This document shows positions 16,785 to 25,708 of a stretch of DNA of 64,000 nucleotides, piece by piece. The notes under the pieces are model-generated. The model was not told the DNA's origin and searched no databases. It worked only from the letters and a program-made list of their open reading frames with translations. The DNA is from Acidimicrobiaceae bacterium. GTDB lineage: Bacteria > Actinomycetota > Acidimicrobiia > Acidimicrobiales > RAAP-2. Both the position numbers and the translations under genes were made by a program. Every line of letters starts with the position of its first letter. Position 1 is the stretch's first letter. The stretch covers positions 179,714 to 243,713 of the forward strand of contig PMLJ01000014.1 in assembly GCA_003158855.1 (NCBI GenBank), in the 5' to 3' direction.

Positions 16785-17483
16785 TCAACCAATCGTCTCC
16801 ACCTTCACGTCACCGATCCTCAGCGAGCCCTCCTCACTGAGCGATCTTCGGTGAATGAACCCGAGGGCGACGACGCCATCGTCGTCGCGCACGGCGGTGG
16901 TGACCCCGCGCGGACCTTCTGGCCCTTTCGCGGCCAGAACATCGTTGATCGCCTCGATCGAGGGACCATGGCACCGGACGAAGCGCCACGGAACGCTCGA
17001 CCCCCGGGCATCAAGACGTCCGACGAGCTCTTGGCCCGTGAAGCACCCCTTCGTGAACGAGACCGTGGCCGCGACGAACGTCGCGCCGAAGCTCTGGGGC
17101 GACAGCTGCGCCGCGAACTCGTCGGGACCCGGATGGGCCCCTCGCACCTGTTCACCCACCGTATCGAAGGGACCCTGCACGTCGTTCTCCAATTGGAGCG
17201 TACAAGCGGTGCGCAGGTGGAAACGCTTCAGGCGAGCGAACGCGACCTCGGCCACTGAGAGCGGAACGGTGACGATGAAACCGAGCTCGTCGCTCGTGAC
17301 AAGGCACGACGTGAGCACGTCGCTGTTCGGGCTCAGTAGAAGCGACCAGACGCCGTCCGCGCCGACGTCGTGAACGTCCTGGCTGAGTTGGCCCTGCAGA
17401 AACGACTCCGCCTCGGCCCCCCTCACGAGGATCCGCGACCATTCGTAAGGATCCGAGTCGAGTCGAAGGGTTGAGTTTTTCAC
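16785..17483 (-). CDS. ygfZ: YgfZ/GcvT-domain folate-binding protein
   Basis: 232 aa, GTG start. YgfZ proteins bind tetrahydrofolate and support synthesis or repair of some Fe-S clusters. The family signature K-G-C-F-T-G-Q-E lies at 145-152, followed by LVGRLDARGSSVPWRF. The N-terminus VRGAEAESFLQGQLSQDV matches the GcvT-like domain. It is divergent from the 62-aa gene and mshD. The length is shorter than many homologs (about 300 aa), but both end regions can be recognised. TACTGT lies eight bases before the GTG, a possible promoter element. Confidence 0.85.
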   Translation of the reverse strand: MKNSTLRLDSDPYEWSRILVRGAEAESFLQGQLSQDVHDVGADGVWSLLLSPNSDVLTSCLVTSDELGFIVTVPLSVAEVAFARLKRFHLRTACTLQLENDVQGPFDTVGEQVRGAHPGPDEFAAQLSPQSFGATFVAATVSFTKGCFTGQELVGRLDARGSSVPWRFVRCHGPSIEAINDVLAAKGPEGPRGVTTAVRDDDGVVALGFIHRRSLSEEGSLRIGDVKVETIG

Positions 17484-17542
17484 AGACCATTACAGTATGC
17501 GCCAGTGCGAACTTGCGCGCGGTGTCCAAGGGACGTGGTTCA

Positions 17543-17731
17543 GTGTCAATCCAGAATGAGCTCAACACGATTACCTCGACGATGAACGAACTGGCCGTGC
17601 GGATCACCTCGCTCGTCGAGAGCGAGGGCAAGAACATGGAGAGCGACGTCTACACCGAGCTGGTGGGCGCCGAGCGCACCATCGGCGCGCTGTTGCGCCG
17701 CCTCACCCGTGTCGCAGCTCGCGTCAGTTGA
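17543..17731 (+). CDS. Small hypothetical protein upstream of mshD
   Basis: 62 aa from the GTG at 17543. The frame is open further upstream, but that part overlaps the ygfZ promoter region. I do not recognise it. The chain is polar and mostly helical (NELNTITSTMNELAVRIT, then ESEGKNMESDVYTELV and an Arg-rich end) with no membrane segment and no Cys. It ends 20 bases before the mshD start. The mix of conserved-looking acidic helix and basic tail suggests a real small protein, but coding evidence is limited to frame and position. Confidence 0.55.
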   Translation: MSIQNELNTITSTMNELAVRITSLVESEGKNMESDVYTELVGAERTIGALLRRLTRVAARVS

Positions 17732-17739
17732 TTCGCCGG

Positions 17740-17745
17740 TAGCCT
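17740..17745 (+). promoter_or_regulatory. Putative -10 element of a leaderless mshD promoter
   Basis: TAGCCT followed by six bases (taaatc) and the mshD ATG. It lies in the 20-base gap after the 62-aa gene. Confidence 0.5.
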
Positions 17746-17751
17746 TAAATC

Positions 17752-18591
17752 ATGAACGACTCGTGGCAGTGCGCTCAATCGCTCAGCGCCGAGCAGCGAC
17801 TCGATGTCCTCAATCTGCTGAACCGAACCGAGGTGTCACTCGGGCGCGAAGCGATGGACGAGGGCCGCCGCAGGATCGTGGTGCACGGGTGGCTCGCCGA
17901 ACACTGGCTCAAACACCGAGACAGCGTTCTCGAGAAATACGCCCTCCTCACGCTCTCGAAGTACGCGACCATCGAGATGTGCGGAGGGGGTTTCGACCAG
18001 GAGCTGCTCGACCGGGTGCTGATGAAGCACCCGGTCGTGGACTGGTGGACCCGCGACTCGCACGACAAGTGCGACGGGGAGGTCATTCGCACGCTGCAAC
18101 TGCTTCGCCTGAAGCTGCCCGTGCCCGTCGTCGAGGTACCCGGGGGGGCGGTGCTGCGCAACTTCGAGCCGGGACGCGACGAGATGACCTGGCTCGCCCA
18201 GAACAACGCCGCATTCGCAGACCATCCCGAGCAGGGAGAGTGGCTTCCCGCCGACCTGAACGAGCGAACACGCGAGCCGTGGTTCGACCCTTCCGGCTTC
18301 CTGCTCCTGGAGATCGACGGGCAGCTCGCCGCATCGTGCTGGACCAAGGTTCACGAACTGCACCCCGACCGCTTCGGGGAGATCTACGTCATCTCGGTCG
18401 ATCCCAAGTTTCAAGGGCGCAACCTCGGCCGCGTGATGGTCACCCAGGGACTGGCGTCGCTTCGAAGGAAGGGTGTCAATGACGCAGTGCTCTTCGTCGA
18501 CGAATCGAACATCGGCGCGAGGAAGCTCTACGAGTCGCTCGGCTTTCGCGTCGAGCGCGAAGACAAAATGTACCGCTTCACGAGGAGCTAG
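17752..18591 (+). CDS. mshD: Mycothiol synthase (acetyltransferase)
   Basis: 279 aa. It acetylates Cys-GlcN-Ins with acetyl-CoA to finish mycothiol, the low-molecular-weight thiol of actinobacteria. There are two GNAT-fold halves; the C-terminal half holds the MshD hallmarks NNAAFADHPEQGEW, WFDPSGFLL, WTKVHEL, and the acetyl-CoA loop VDPKFQGRNLGRVM. The N-terminal half is divergent, as is usual. mshC lies about 36 kb away in the same window, supporting a complete late pathway. Its stop shares a CTAG palindrome with the convergent VIT1/CCC1 gene. Confidence 0.9.
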   Translation: MNDSWQCAQSLSAEQRLDVLNLLNRTEVSLGREAMDEGRRRIVVHGWLAEHWLKHRDSVLEKYALLTLSKYATIEMCGGGFDQELLDRVLMKHPVVDWWTRDSHDKCDGEVIRTLQLLRLKLPVPVVEVPGGAVLRNFEPGRDEMTWLAQNNAAFADHPEQGEWLPADLNERTREPWFDPSGFLLLEIDGQLAASCWTKVHELHPDRFGEIYVISVDPKFQGRNLGRVMVTQGLASLRRKGVNDAVLFVDESNIGARKLYESLGFRVEREDKMYRFTRS

Positions 18592-19289
18592 TGGACCCCG
18601 ACCAGCCGGCCAACGGCGAAGGTCACGCCGGCCGCGAGGGCGGTCATGACCATCTGTCGAAACGCCCAACGGACGATTCCTCGCTTGGTGAACCATCCGA
18701 TCGCCGCGCCGACCGCGGCTGAGCCGACCGCGCCGAGGATCAGCGACCAGAGAATCGGATCACCGCTCGACGTCAAGAGCCACGGCAGCAGCGGTATCAA
18801 AGCGCCGATCGAGAACGACGCAAGCGAGGAGTACGCCGCGGACCAGGGCGAACCGGTCGCCGAAGGGTCGATGCCGAGCTCCTCTCGGGTGTGCGTGCGC
18901 AGCGCGAGGTCGGGGTCGCGCATCAGGTCGGTCGAGAGCCGTTCGGCGAGTTCCTTGTCGATCCCCCGCGACACGAAGAGGTCGCGAAGCTCCTTCTGCT
19001 CGGCGGCGGGGAACTCGGCCAGGGCTTGGCGCTCGACAGCAATCTCGTACTCGAAGAGTTCCTTTTGGGCGCGCATCGAAAGGTACTCTCCGATGCCCAT
19101 GGAGAAACCGCCGGCGACCAGTGCCGACAATCCGGCGAGGCGCACGACATTGTGGCCCGGGTTGGCCCCCGCGAACCCCAGAATGAAGGAGATATTGGTC
19201 ACCAGACCGTCGCTGATGCCGAAGATCGAGGCCCGAATCCATCCTTCAGAGATCTTCCGGTGGTGTTCTCCGTAGTGGTCGCGCTGCAC
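18588..19289 (-). CDS. VIT1/CCC1 family metal transporter
   Basis: 233 aa. Members move Fe2+ or Mn2+ across membranes. The first helix region GISDGLVTNISFILGFAGA is the family signature, followed by a second helix with GGFSMGIGEYLSMRAQKE. A cytoplasmic, charged metal-binding stretch (about 75-130, many Glu and Asp) follows, then three C-terminal helices. It starts at a GTG with TAGGAT six bases upstream and is convergent with mshD, overlapping by four bases. Substrate and direction of transport are not determined by the sequence. Confidence 0.9.
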   Translation of the reverse strand: MQRDHYGEHHRKISEGWIRASIFGISDGLVTNISFILGFAGANPGHNVVRLAGLSALVAGGFSMGIGEYLSMRAQKELFEYEIAVERQALAEFPAAEQKELRDLFVSRGIDKELAERLSTDLMRDPDLALRTHTREELGIDPSATGSPWSAAYSSLASFSIGALIPLLPWLLTSSGDPILWSLILGAVGSAAVGAAIGWFTKRGIVRWAFRQMVMTALAAGVTFAVGRLVGVH

Positions 19290-19295
19290 GGAGCA

Positions 19296-19301
19296 ATCCT
19301 A
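19296..19301 (-). promoter_or_regulatory. Putative -10 element of a leaderless VIT1/CCC1 promoter
   Basis: TAGGAT on the minus strand followed by six bases (tgctcc) and the GTG start codon. Confidence 0.45.
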
Positions 19302-19366
19302 GGCCTTGGCATCGACATCGGCTCTCGAATGCGAGGTGGAAGATTAGAGTCGTGACGGAGGTAATT

Positions 19367-19822
19367 ATGACAACGCACGTTCACGGTATCGACGAATTGA
19401 CGGCTTTGGTGGGAACCCATCTGGGCTATTCCGACTATCGGACCGTCACCCAGGAGCAGGTGAACCTCTTCGCCGACGCCACTGGCGACCACCAGTGGAT
19501 CCACGTCGATCCCGAGCGGGCCAAGAGCGGACCGTTCGGCCACACCATCGCCCACGGCTACCTGACCCTTTCGCTTCTCCCCGTTCTCCTGGGAGGGATG
19601 CTGCGCGTCGACGGCGTGACCATGGGAATCAACTACGGGACCAACAAGGTTCGTTTCCCGAGTCCGGTGCCGGTCGGATCCGAGATCCGAGCGGGAGCCA
19701 CGCTGTCTTCGGTTGAGCCAGTGAGCGGTGGGGTCCAGGTGGCCCTCGACGTCGTGGTTGAGGTCAAGGACGCGCCGAAGCCCTCGTGCGTCGCACAGAT
19801 TCTGACTCGCTACTACTTCTAA
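19367..19822 (+). CDS. MaoC-type (R)-enoyl hydratase
   Basis: 151 aa from the ATG at 19367, chosen because GGAGGT lies six bases before it; a GTG five codons upstream is less likely. The hot-dog fold hydratase motif FADATGDHQWIHVDPERA carries the catalytic D41 and H46. Such proteins hydrate enoyl-CoA or act in the beta-hydroxyacyl dehydration step of lipid metabolism. It precedes menG by five bases and so appears to be co-transcribed with menG and menF, although the functional link is unclear. Confidence 0.87.
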   Translation: MTTHVHGIDELTALVGTHLGYSDYRTVTQEQVNLFADATGDHQWIHVDPERAKSGPFGHTIAHGYLTLSLLPVLLGGMLRVDGVTMGINYGTNKVRFPSPVPVGSEIRAGATLSSVEPVSGGVQVALDVVVEVKDAPKPSCVAQILTRYYF

Positions 19823-19827
19823 AGACC

Positions 19828-20520
19828 GTGTCCGCAACCCCGCTCCCCCAGGGTGAGGAGAAGACGCGCCAGGTGCGCGCGATGTTCGACGCCATCGCGT
19901 CCCGCTATGAGTTCGTGAACAAGCTGATGACGTTCGGTCTCGACTCGAGATGGCGGCGTCGGGCGGTGGCGGACCTTCGCCTTCCCCCGTCGAGCGTCGT
20001 GCTCGACATCGCTGCGGGAACGGGCGACTTCACCCGCGAACTCAACCGCCAGGGCCAGCGCGCGGTGGCGACCGATCTCAGCTACGGCATGCTGCACGCC
20101 GGGCGTCAGCTGCGCAACCGGGTGCAGGCGGACGCGTCGCAACTTCCATTCCGCACCAAGAGCTTCGACGGGATCACCTGTGGCTACGCGCTGCGCAACT
20201 TCACCGACCTCGCCTCTGCCTTCGACGAGATGGCCCGCGTCACGCGACCGGGGGGTCGACTATCGCTCCTCGAGGTCGCCGAGCCCGCGTCCGGACTCCT
20301 GCGGACCGGGTTCCGCATTTGGTTCCGCCGGGTGGTTCCCTTCATTGGCTCGCTGGTCTCGGACCGGGCCGCGTACCGCTACCTGCCCCAATCAACTGCC
20401 TACCTACCAACGTCTTCCGAAATCGTGGCGATGCTCAACCGCTCGGGCTTCACCGCCGTCAACCACCGCCGAGTGATGGGCGGTCTCAGCCAGCAGTTCG
20501 TCGCTACGAGAGCGTCGTGA
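19828..20520 (+). CDS. menG: Demethylmenaquinone methyltransferase
   Basis: 230 aa from the GTG at 19828, immediately after the maoC-like stop; the longer frame overlaps that gene. It methylates demethylmenaquinone with SAM in the last step of menaquinone synthesis. The UbiE/MenG signature FDAIASRYEFVNKLMTFG lies at about 20-37, the SAM motif DIAAGTGDF near 59-67, and CGYALRNFTDLASAFDEMAR in the second half matches motif II. It overlaps the isochorismate synthase start by four bases. Confidence 0.92.
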   Translation: MSATPLPQGEEKTRQVRAMFDAIASRYEFVNKLMTFGLDSRWRRRAVADLRLPPSSVVLDIAAGTGDFTRELNRQGQRAVATDLSYGMLHAGRQLRNRVQADASQLPFRTKSFDGITCGYALRNFTDLASAFDEMARVTRPGGRLSLLEVAEPASGLLRTGFRIWFRRVVPFIGSLVSDRAAYRYLPQSTAYLPTSSEIVAMLNRSGFTAVNHRRVMGGLSQQFVATRAS

Positions 20521-21758
20521 ACTTCATCCGCGAGCGAATCAATCCACTCGCCCTCGACGCACTGCGAACGGTGGGAGCGAGGGACGGATGGCTGATCGAG
20601 ACTTCCGAAGTCGTGAGGGTCGGTTTCGGAGGGACGGTGGCGACCCTGGAGCTTCCGGGGGGCCTCGACAACCCGGCCGACGTCGTCAGCGAGCTCGCCC
20701 GCCACGAGCTGTCGGGCGTGGAGGGTCCCCCGGGAACGGGAGTTGTCGCCTTCTCGTCCCTGCCCTTTGACCGAAGCGCCCAAGGGCGACTCGAGGTGCC
20801 TCGCTACGTGGTGACCCAGTTCCGAGGCGGCGACGCATGGATCACCCGTCTTGTCGACTCGGTCGAATGGATGGAGCTGCTGAGCGACATCGACGCCCCC
20901 CTGCAAGAGACGCAGAACGTCCGTTCGATTACGTACCAGCCGGCCCCCGACGAGTACGCACACAACGTCGCTCTCGCCGTCGAGATCCTGCGACGAAAAG
21001 AGATTGTCAAGGTCGTGCTGGCGCGCTCGGTCGTTGGATCGGTGCTCGAACCCCTCGACGCCGCCGCCATCGCCACGCGTCTGCGCAAGCGAGAGCCGAT
21101 CTGCACGATCTACAGCATGCCGACCTCCGATGGCCGTCGCTTCGTTGGGGCGAGCCCCGAACTCTTGGCCCGGCGCGAGGGCGCCTCGATCAAGTGCCAC
21201 CCCCTGGCGGGCACTATCGCGCTGCCGCCCAACGTCGCCCCCGACGACTACCAGAACTGGCTGCTCGGCAGCGCCAAGAACCTCCACGAGCACGCCGTCA
21301 TGGTTGATGACATCATCAACATCCTCGCCAGCCGTTACGACGACATTGAGGCCGACCCCAATCCCTCCATCGTCTCGCTTCGAACGGTGGCGCATCTCGG
21401 TACGTGGATCAACGCCAGCACCTCCGACGCTGCTTCGTCGCCCGACGCCCTCGAAGTCCTGCGCCTGCTGCACCCGACCGCCGCGGTCGGCGGAATCCCG
21501 CGCGCCAGCGCCTACGAGCTGATCTGTCGGCTCGAACAGCACGACCGTGGCCACTACGCCGGTCCCATTGGCTGGATCGACGCCAACGGTGACGGCGAGT
21601 GGTGGGTCGGCATCCGAGGCGTGTTCGTCAACGGCACGGAGTTCGAAGCCTGGGCGGGGGCCGGCATCGTGGGCGAATCCGACCCAATCGCCGAGCGCGA
21701 GGAAACGAAGGACAAACTGGCGAGCGTGCTGTCGTCGGTGCTCGTGGACCGTGTCTAA
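20517..21758 (+). CDS. menF: Isochorismate synthase
   Basis: 413 aa from the GTG at 20517, coupled to the menG stop (GTGA). It converts chorismate to isochorismate for menaquinone. Chorismate-binding family motifs are KVVLARSV, CHPLAGTIALP, LHPTAAVGGIPR, GHYAGPIGW, and AGAGIVGESDPIAEREETKDK. The variant LAGT segment and the Lys in KVVLAR match isochorismate synthases better than anthranilate synthase. Siderophore-type EntC/DhbC use is possible, but the menG neighbour favours the menaquinone pathway. The end overlaps the convergent glycosyltransferase by four bases (CTAA). Confidence 0.9.
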   Translation: MNFIRERINPLALDALRTVGARDGWLIETSEVVRVGFGGTVATLELPGGLDNPADVVSELARHELSGVEGPPGTGVVAFSSLPFDRSAQGRLEVPRYVVTQFRGGDAWITRLVDSVEWMELLSDIDAPLQETQNVRSITYQPAPDEYAHNVALAVEILRRKEIVKVVLARSVVGSVLEPLDAAAIATRLRKREPICTIYSMPTSDGRRFVGASPELLARREGASIKCHPLAGTIALPPNVAPDDYQNWLLGSAKNLHEHAVMVDDIINILASRYDDIEADPNPSIVSLRTVAHLGTWINASTSDAASSPDALEVLRLLHPTAAVGGIPRASAYELICRLEQHDRGHYAGPIGWIDANGDGEWWVGIRGVFVNGTEFEAWAGAGIVGESDPIAEREETKDKLASVLSSVLVDRV

Positions 21759-22474
21759 TCGGGCAGGCGTCCGAAAGGTCGTTCGATGGCCCACTTCGTG
21801 ACGAGCAGCAGGGCCTCAATGATGATGGCGCCCGACATCTTCGACTCACCCCGCTCGCGATCGGTGAACGAGATCGGCACCTCGACGATCGAGGCGCCGC
21901 CTCGCCTCGCCCGGTACGTCATCTCAATCTGGAAGCCGTAGCCGTCGGCGCTCACCGACTGATAGCCGATCTTCTCGAGCGCCCTCGTCGAGTAGACCCG
22001 GTAGCCCGACGTGGAGTCCGCGACACCGAGGCCGAGCATGATCGAGGCGTACTGATTACCGCCGCGCGACAAGAGCCGGCGAGACCACGCCCACTTCGGA
22101 ATGCTGCCGTCCTTGACATAGCGAGAGCCAATGACCACGTCGTAGTTCTCGGCGGTGACGAGCAGCGCGGGCAAAGTGTGCGGATCGTGCGAGAAGTCGC
22201 AGTCGATCTCGACGAAGGTGTCGTAGCTTCGATCGAGTCCCCACGCGAAGCCCGCGCGATAGGCACCCCCGAGCCCGTTCTTGGACTCTCGCTGAAGGAC
22301 GTCGATGGACCCGAGCTCGCTCGCGATGCGTAGGGCCGTCTGCGCAGTGCCGTCCGGGCTGCCGTCGTCCACCACCAGGACGTGGGCCGCCGGGACGATC
22401 TCTCGAAGGGTGCGCAGCATCGATTCAACATTCAGAATCTCGTTGTACGTGGGCAGAACCACGAGCGTACGCAT
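21755..22474 (-). CDS. Polyprenol-phosphate mannosyltransferase-like glycosyltransferase (GT2)
   Basis: 239 aa. It resembles dolichol-phosphate mannose synthase and the catalytic domain of mycobacterial Ppm1, which make polyprenyl-phosphate mannose for lipoglycan and protein mannosylation. Motifs are VVLPTYNE at the N-terminus, VVDDGSPDGT, the metal-binding EIDCDFSHDP, SRYVKDG, and the C-terminal VPISFTDRERGESKM. It has no membrane anchor. It fits the PIM genes farther on. It may be monocistronic: TAGAAT lies six bases before the ATG and the neighbours are on the other strand. Confidence 0.88.
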   Translation of the reverse strand: MRTLVVLPTYNEILNVESMLRTLREIVPAAHVLVVDDGSPDGTAQTALRIASELGSIDVLQRESKNGLGGAYRAGFAWGLDRSYDTFVEIDCDFSHDPHTLPALLVTAENYDVVIGSRYVKDGSIPKWAWSRRLLSRGGNQYASIMLGLGVADSTSGYRVYSTRALEKIGYQSVSADGYGFQIEMTYRARRGGASIVEVPISFTDRERGESKMSGAIIIEALLLVTKWAIERPFGRLPD

Positions 22475-22480
22475 TATTGG

Positions 22481-22486
22481 ATTCTA
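22481..22486 (-). promoter_or_regulatory. Putative -10 element of a leaderless GT2 gene promoter
   Basis: TAGAAT on the minus strand followed by six bases (ccaata) and the ATG of the mannosyltransferase-like gene. Confidence 0.5.
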
Positions 22487-22559
22487 CCGAACTCATCTAG
22501 ACTGCAAAGGTCGGATTCTGCGAACGATGACGGGAAAGTGAAGCGCTTGAGCGACTCGT

Positions 22560-23621
22560 ATGACCACTTCTCCGCCTAAGAAGCGTTTCGCGATGCCCCG
22601 CGAAATCCGCATCATCCTGAGCGTGGGTTGTCTCGTCTTCGTCTTTGAGTACCTCGTCGTGCCGCAGTTCGCCTCGTCCCACCTGTCGCCTCGACTGCTG
22701 GCCCAACTGAACCCGCTGGTCGTCATCCTGGCGGTGCTGTGCGAGGTGGCGGCGCTCTACTCGTATGTCGAGCTCACGCGCACCGTGCTGTATCCGTACG
22801 CGCCGAGCCGCTTCAACACCCTGCGCGTGAATCTGGCGGGTCTCGCCATCAGCCACGTCGTCCCCGGCGGCACGGCCCCCGCGGGGGCCCTCAGTTATCG
22901 GATCTTCAACGAGCTCGGCGTCCCCAAGGAGACGAACGCCTTCGGGCTCGCCGCCCAGGGCAGCGGGTCGGCGGTAGTGCTCAACATCATCTTCTGGTTC
23001 GCCCTGGTCATTTCGATTCCGCTTCGAGGCTTCAACCCCGCCTACGGCTTCGCCGCCCTGGCAGGCGTCTTCCTCCTCTTGGCGTTCTTCGGCACGATCC
23101 TTCTCATCACGAGAGGCCAGCGTCGCGCCGACAGCTGGCTGCGCGTCGCCGCACGCCGGATTCCCGCGCTGGACCCCGACAAGATCTCCAGCCTGCTGGG
23201 CAAGGTCGCTGATCGAATCACGCTGCTGATCAACAACCGGCGAACGTTGTGGTGGGCGTTCACGTGGGCCGGTCTCAACTGGCTGTCGGACGCCGCCTGC
23301 CTGTGGGTGTTCCTGTGGTCGTTCGGACACGCCATCTCGCCCATCGACCTGCTCGTCGCTTACGGGCTCGCGAACATACTCGCAGCCATCCCCATCACCC
23401 CGGCCGGACTCGGCGTCGTCGAGGGTGTGCTCATTCCCACGTTGGTGGGATTCGGCGTTCCCCACAGCCAGGCGATCCTCGCCGTGCTGTCATACCGTCT
23501 GGTCAACTTCTGGATTCCCATTCCCATCGGCGGCGCCGCCTACGCGAGCCTGCAGTGGCGCCGCGAACCACCGACTACAGCTGCGCCAGCGGCCGGGACC
23601 GATCCTTCTCCAACCGCTTGA
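22560..23621 (+). CDS. YbhN/LPG-synthase-type integral membrane protein
   Basis: 353 aa with about eight membrane helices. It belongs to the UPF0104/lysylphosphatidylglycerol synthase TM family, whose members are thought to flip lipids or lipid-linked sugars. Signs are LAGLAISHVVPGGTAPAG near 96-113, GLNWLSDAACLWVF, and the family region LAAIPITPAGLGVVEG followed by YRLVNFWIPIPIGG. The N-terminus is basic and cytoplasmic and the tail is Pro/Ala-rich. Position beside a polyprenol mannosyltransferase hints at a substrate link, which is inferred. The end overlaps the convergent ppk by 47 bases. Confidence 0.85.
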   Translation: MTTSPPKKRFAMPREIRIILSVGCLVFVFEYLVVPQFASSHLSPRLLAQLNPLVVILAVLCEVAALYSYVELTRTVLYPYAPSRFNTLRVNLAGLAISHVVPGGTAPAGALSYRIFNELGVPKETNAFGLAAQGSGSAVVLNIIFWFALVISIPLRGFNPAYGFAALAGVFLLLAFFGTILLITRGQRRADSWLRVAARRIPALDPDKISSLLGKVADRITLLINNRRTLWWAFTWAGLNWLSDAACLWVFLWSFGHAISPIDLLVAYGLANILAAIPITPAGLGVVEGVLIPTLVGFGVPHSQAILAVLSYRLVNFWIPIPIGGAAYASLQWRREPPTTAAPAAGTDPSPTA

Positions 23622-25644
23622 ACTCCGCCTGCGCGGAAAAGTTATTGACCGGCTGGAGTCGGCGCCATCGCCGGTCCGTTCCGAGCGCCCACGTGAAGAG
23701 GTCGTCGCGCCACGTGATCTCGAAGGCTTCCGCCAACTCCGCCTGAAGCGAGACGTCCTCGATCGGAACGAGGACCTCCACGCGCCGGTCGAGGTTGCGT
23801 TCCATCAGGTCCGCCGAACCCAGGTAGATCGCGACATCCGCGCTCCCGGGATGACCGAAGATGAAGACTCTCGAGTGCTCGAGAAACTCGCCCACCAGGC
23901 TGTGGACGGTGATGTTCTCCGAAAGCCCGCTGACCCCGGGGCGCAGGCAGCAGAGCGTACGCACCTCGAGGCGCACCTCCACGCCTTCGGAACTCGCCTG
24001 GTAGAGGGCGTCGATGATCGCCGGGTCGGTCAATCCGTTCACCTTGATGGCGATTCTTCCCTCGGCGCCGAGGTCTCTCTGCACGTTGATCATCTCGACG
24101 ATGCGCGTGCGCGTCGCGGTGGGGCTGACGATGATCTTCTGGTAGTTGCCGTTCCTCGCGAATCCGGTGAGGAAGTTGAAGAGTTCGCCAACGTCGTGGG
24201 TGATCTCGGGGTCGCACGTCAGCAAGCCGAAATCCTCGTAGTTGCGGGCGGTCTTCGAGTTGTAGTTCCCCGTGGCGATGTGCGCGTAGCGCACCGTCGT
24301 CTCTCCCTCGCTGCGCACGACCAGGGAGGTCTTCGAGTGGGTCTTCAGGCCCACGATGCCGTACACCACGTGCACGCCCGCGTCCTCGAGCGCCTTCGCC
24401 CATTCGATGTTGGCCGCCTCGTCGAACCTCGCCTTCAGTTCTACGAGCGCCACCACCTGCTTGCCGCGCTCGGCGGCCAGGATGAGCGACGCGACGATCG
24501 GCGAGTCACCCGACGTGCGGTAGAGGGTCTGCTTGATCCCGACGACCTTCGGGTCGTTCGCGGCCTGGGCGATGAACATCTCCACCGAGTCGGTGAAGGA
24601 CTCGTACGGATGGTGCAGGAGAATATCCTCCTCGCGGATCGCCGCGAAGATGTCGCCTACGTGGTCACCGTCGAGCAGCCGCTTGGGCGTGAGGGGCGAC
24701 CAGCCCTCGCCCTTGAGGTCGGGACGGTCGATGGCGTAGAGGCTCCAAAAGTCGTGGAGTCCGAGCGGCGCGTCGGTCACGTAGACGTTCGAACGGTCGA
24801 GCTCCAACTGATCGACGAGCAGGTCGAGGAAGTCCTTGGACATTCCGCTTTGGATCTCGACGCGCAACGCCTCGCCGAAGCGGCGGCGGCGAAGCTCGAC
24901 CTCCAATGCCACGAGCAGGTCGTCCGCCTCGTCCTCTTCCAAGGTGAGGTCGGCGTTTCGCGTCACACGAAAAAGGTCGGCTCGGCCGACGGTCATGCCA
25001 GGAAAGAGCCGGCCAATGTTGGCCATAATGAGGTCTTCCAGCAGGCACCAACGGCTCTCCGCCGCTTGAAGGAAGCGGGGCAACGAGTTCGGAACCTTCA
25101 CGCGAGCGCTTCGCTCCTCGCCGGTTGCTTCGTCGAGGACGGTTACGGCGATGTTGAGTGACAGGTTCGAGATCATCGGAAACGGGTGACCCGGATCGAC
25201 GGCGAGAGGCGTGAGCACCGGATAGACATTCGCGTCGAAGTACGTGGTCAGCCGCTCACGTTCGGCTTCGTTCAAATCTCGGTAGTGGATCACCTCGATG
25301 CCGTGAGCGGCGAGCTCCGGCAGCAACGCGTCAAGCACGATCCGGTCCTGGCGCTCGACGAGCGACAGGACCCTCTCACGGATAGCCGCCAACTGCTGGC
25401 GGGGCCGCACGCCGTCAACCGAGGGGGTCTGCACGCCCGCGGCGACCTTGTCCTCCAAGCTCACGACGCGCACCTGGAAGAACTCATCCACCATGTCCGC
25501 AAAGATGGCGACGAACTTGAATCTCTCCAAAATGGGCAGGCGCTGGTCTTCGGCCAGGTCCAGCAGTCGTGCGCCAAACTCCAGCCTCGACAACTCGCGG
25601 CTCGAGAACCTTTCTGGTCCAAAGGACGTTGGATCGATGGCCAC
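23575..25644 (-). CDS. ppk: Polyphosphate kinase
   Basis: 689 aa, a usual PPK1 length. It makes polyphosphate from ATP at the membrane. The N-domain begins FSSRELSRLEFGARLLDLAED, the phospho-accepting His lies near residue 434 in LKTHSKTSLVV, and the second conserved His is near 588 in EFLEHSRVFIFG. Arg-containing PPK signatures such as ATGNYNSKTARNYEDFGL are present. The start is a GTG. It is divergent from the SEDS gene at 25709 and converges with the YbhN-type gene, whose 3' end it overlaps. Confidence 0.96.
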   Translation of the reverse strand: MAIDPTSFGPERFSSRELSRLEFGARLLDLAEDQRLPILERFKFVAIFADMVDEFFQVRVVSLEDKVAAGVQTPSVDGVRPRQQLAAIRERVLSLVERQDRIVLDALLPELAAHGIEVIHYRDLNEAERERLTTYFDANVYPVLTPLAVDPGHPFPMISNLSLNIAVTVLDEATGEERSARVKVPNSLPRFLQAAESRWCLLEDLIMANIGRLFPGMTVGRADLFRVTRNADLTLEEDEADDLLVALEVELRRRRFGEALRVEIQSGMSKDFLDLLVDQLELDRSNVYVTDAPLGLHDFWSLYAIDRPDLKGEGWSPLTPKRLLDGDHVGDIFAAIREEDILLHHPYESFTDSVEMFIAQAANDPKVVGIKQTLYRTSGDSPIVASLILAAERGKQVVALVELKARFDEAANIEWAKALEDAGVHVVYGIVGLKTHSKTSLVVRSEGETTVRYAHIATGNYNSKTARNYEDFGLLTCDPEITHDVGELFNFLTGFARNGNYQKIIVSPTATRTRIVEMINVQRDLGAEGRIAIKVNGLTDPAIIDALYQASSEGVEVRLEVRTLCCLRPGVSGLSENITVHSLVGEFLEHSRVFIFGHPGSADVAIYLGSADLMERNLDRRVEVLVPIEDVSLQAELAEAFEITWRDDLFTWALGTDRRWRRLQPVNNFSAQAEFKRLEKDRSRPLAQL

Positions 25645-25696
25645 GATGACGGAACTCTTTCTGTTTCGGTGGAAACACTCTTGAACATCGTACGAC

Positions 25697-25702
25697 TACT
25701 CT
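25697..25702 (+). promoter_or_regulatory. Putative -10 element of a leaderless SEDS gene promoter
   Basis: TACTCT followed by six bases (tgaaac) and the GTG of the FtsW/RodA-type gene, within the 64-base divergent region shared with ppk. Confidence 0.5.
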
Positions 25703-25708
25703 TGAAAC

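Noticed and set aside
23425-25161. A 578-codon open frame on the plus strand opposite ppk
   Set aside because: It mirrors ppk in a GC-rich sequence, has composition typical of antisense frames (rich in Arg, His, Val, Glu), and no domain signature; ppk on the other strand is certain.
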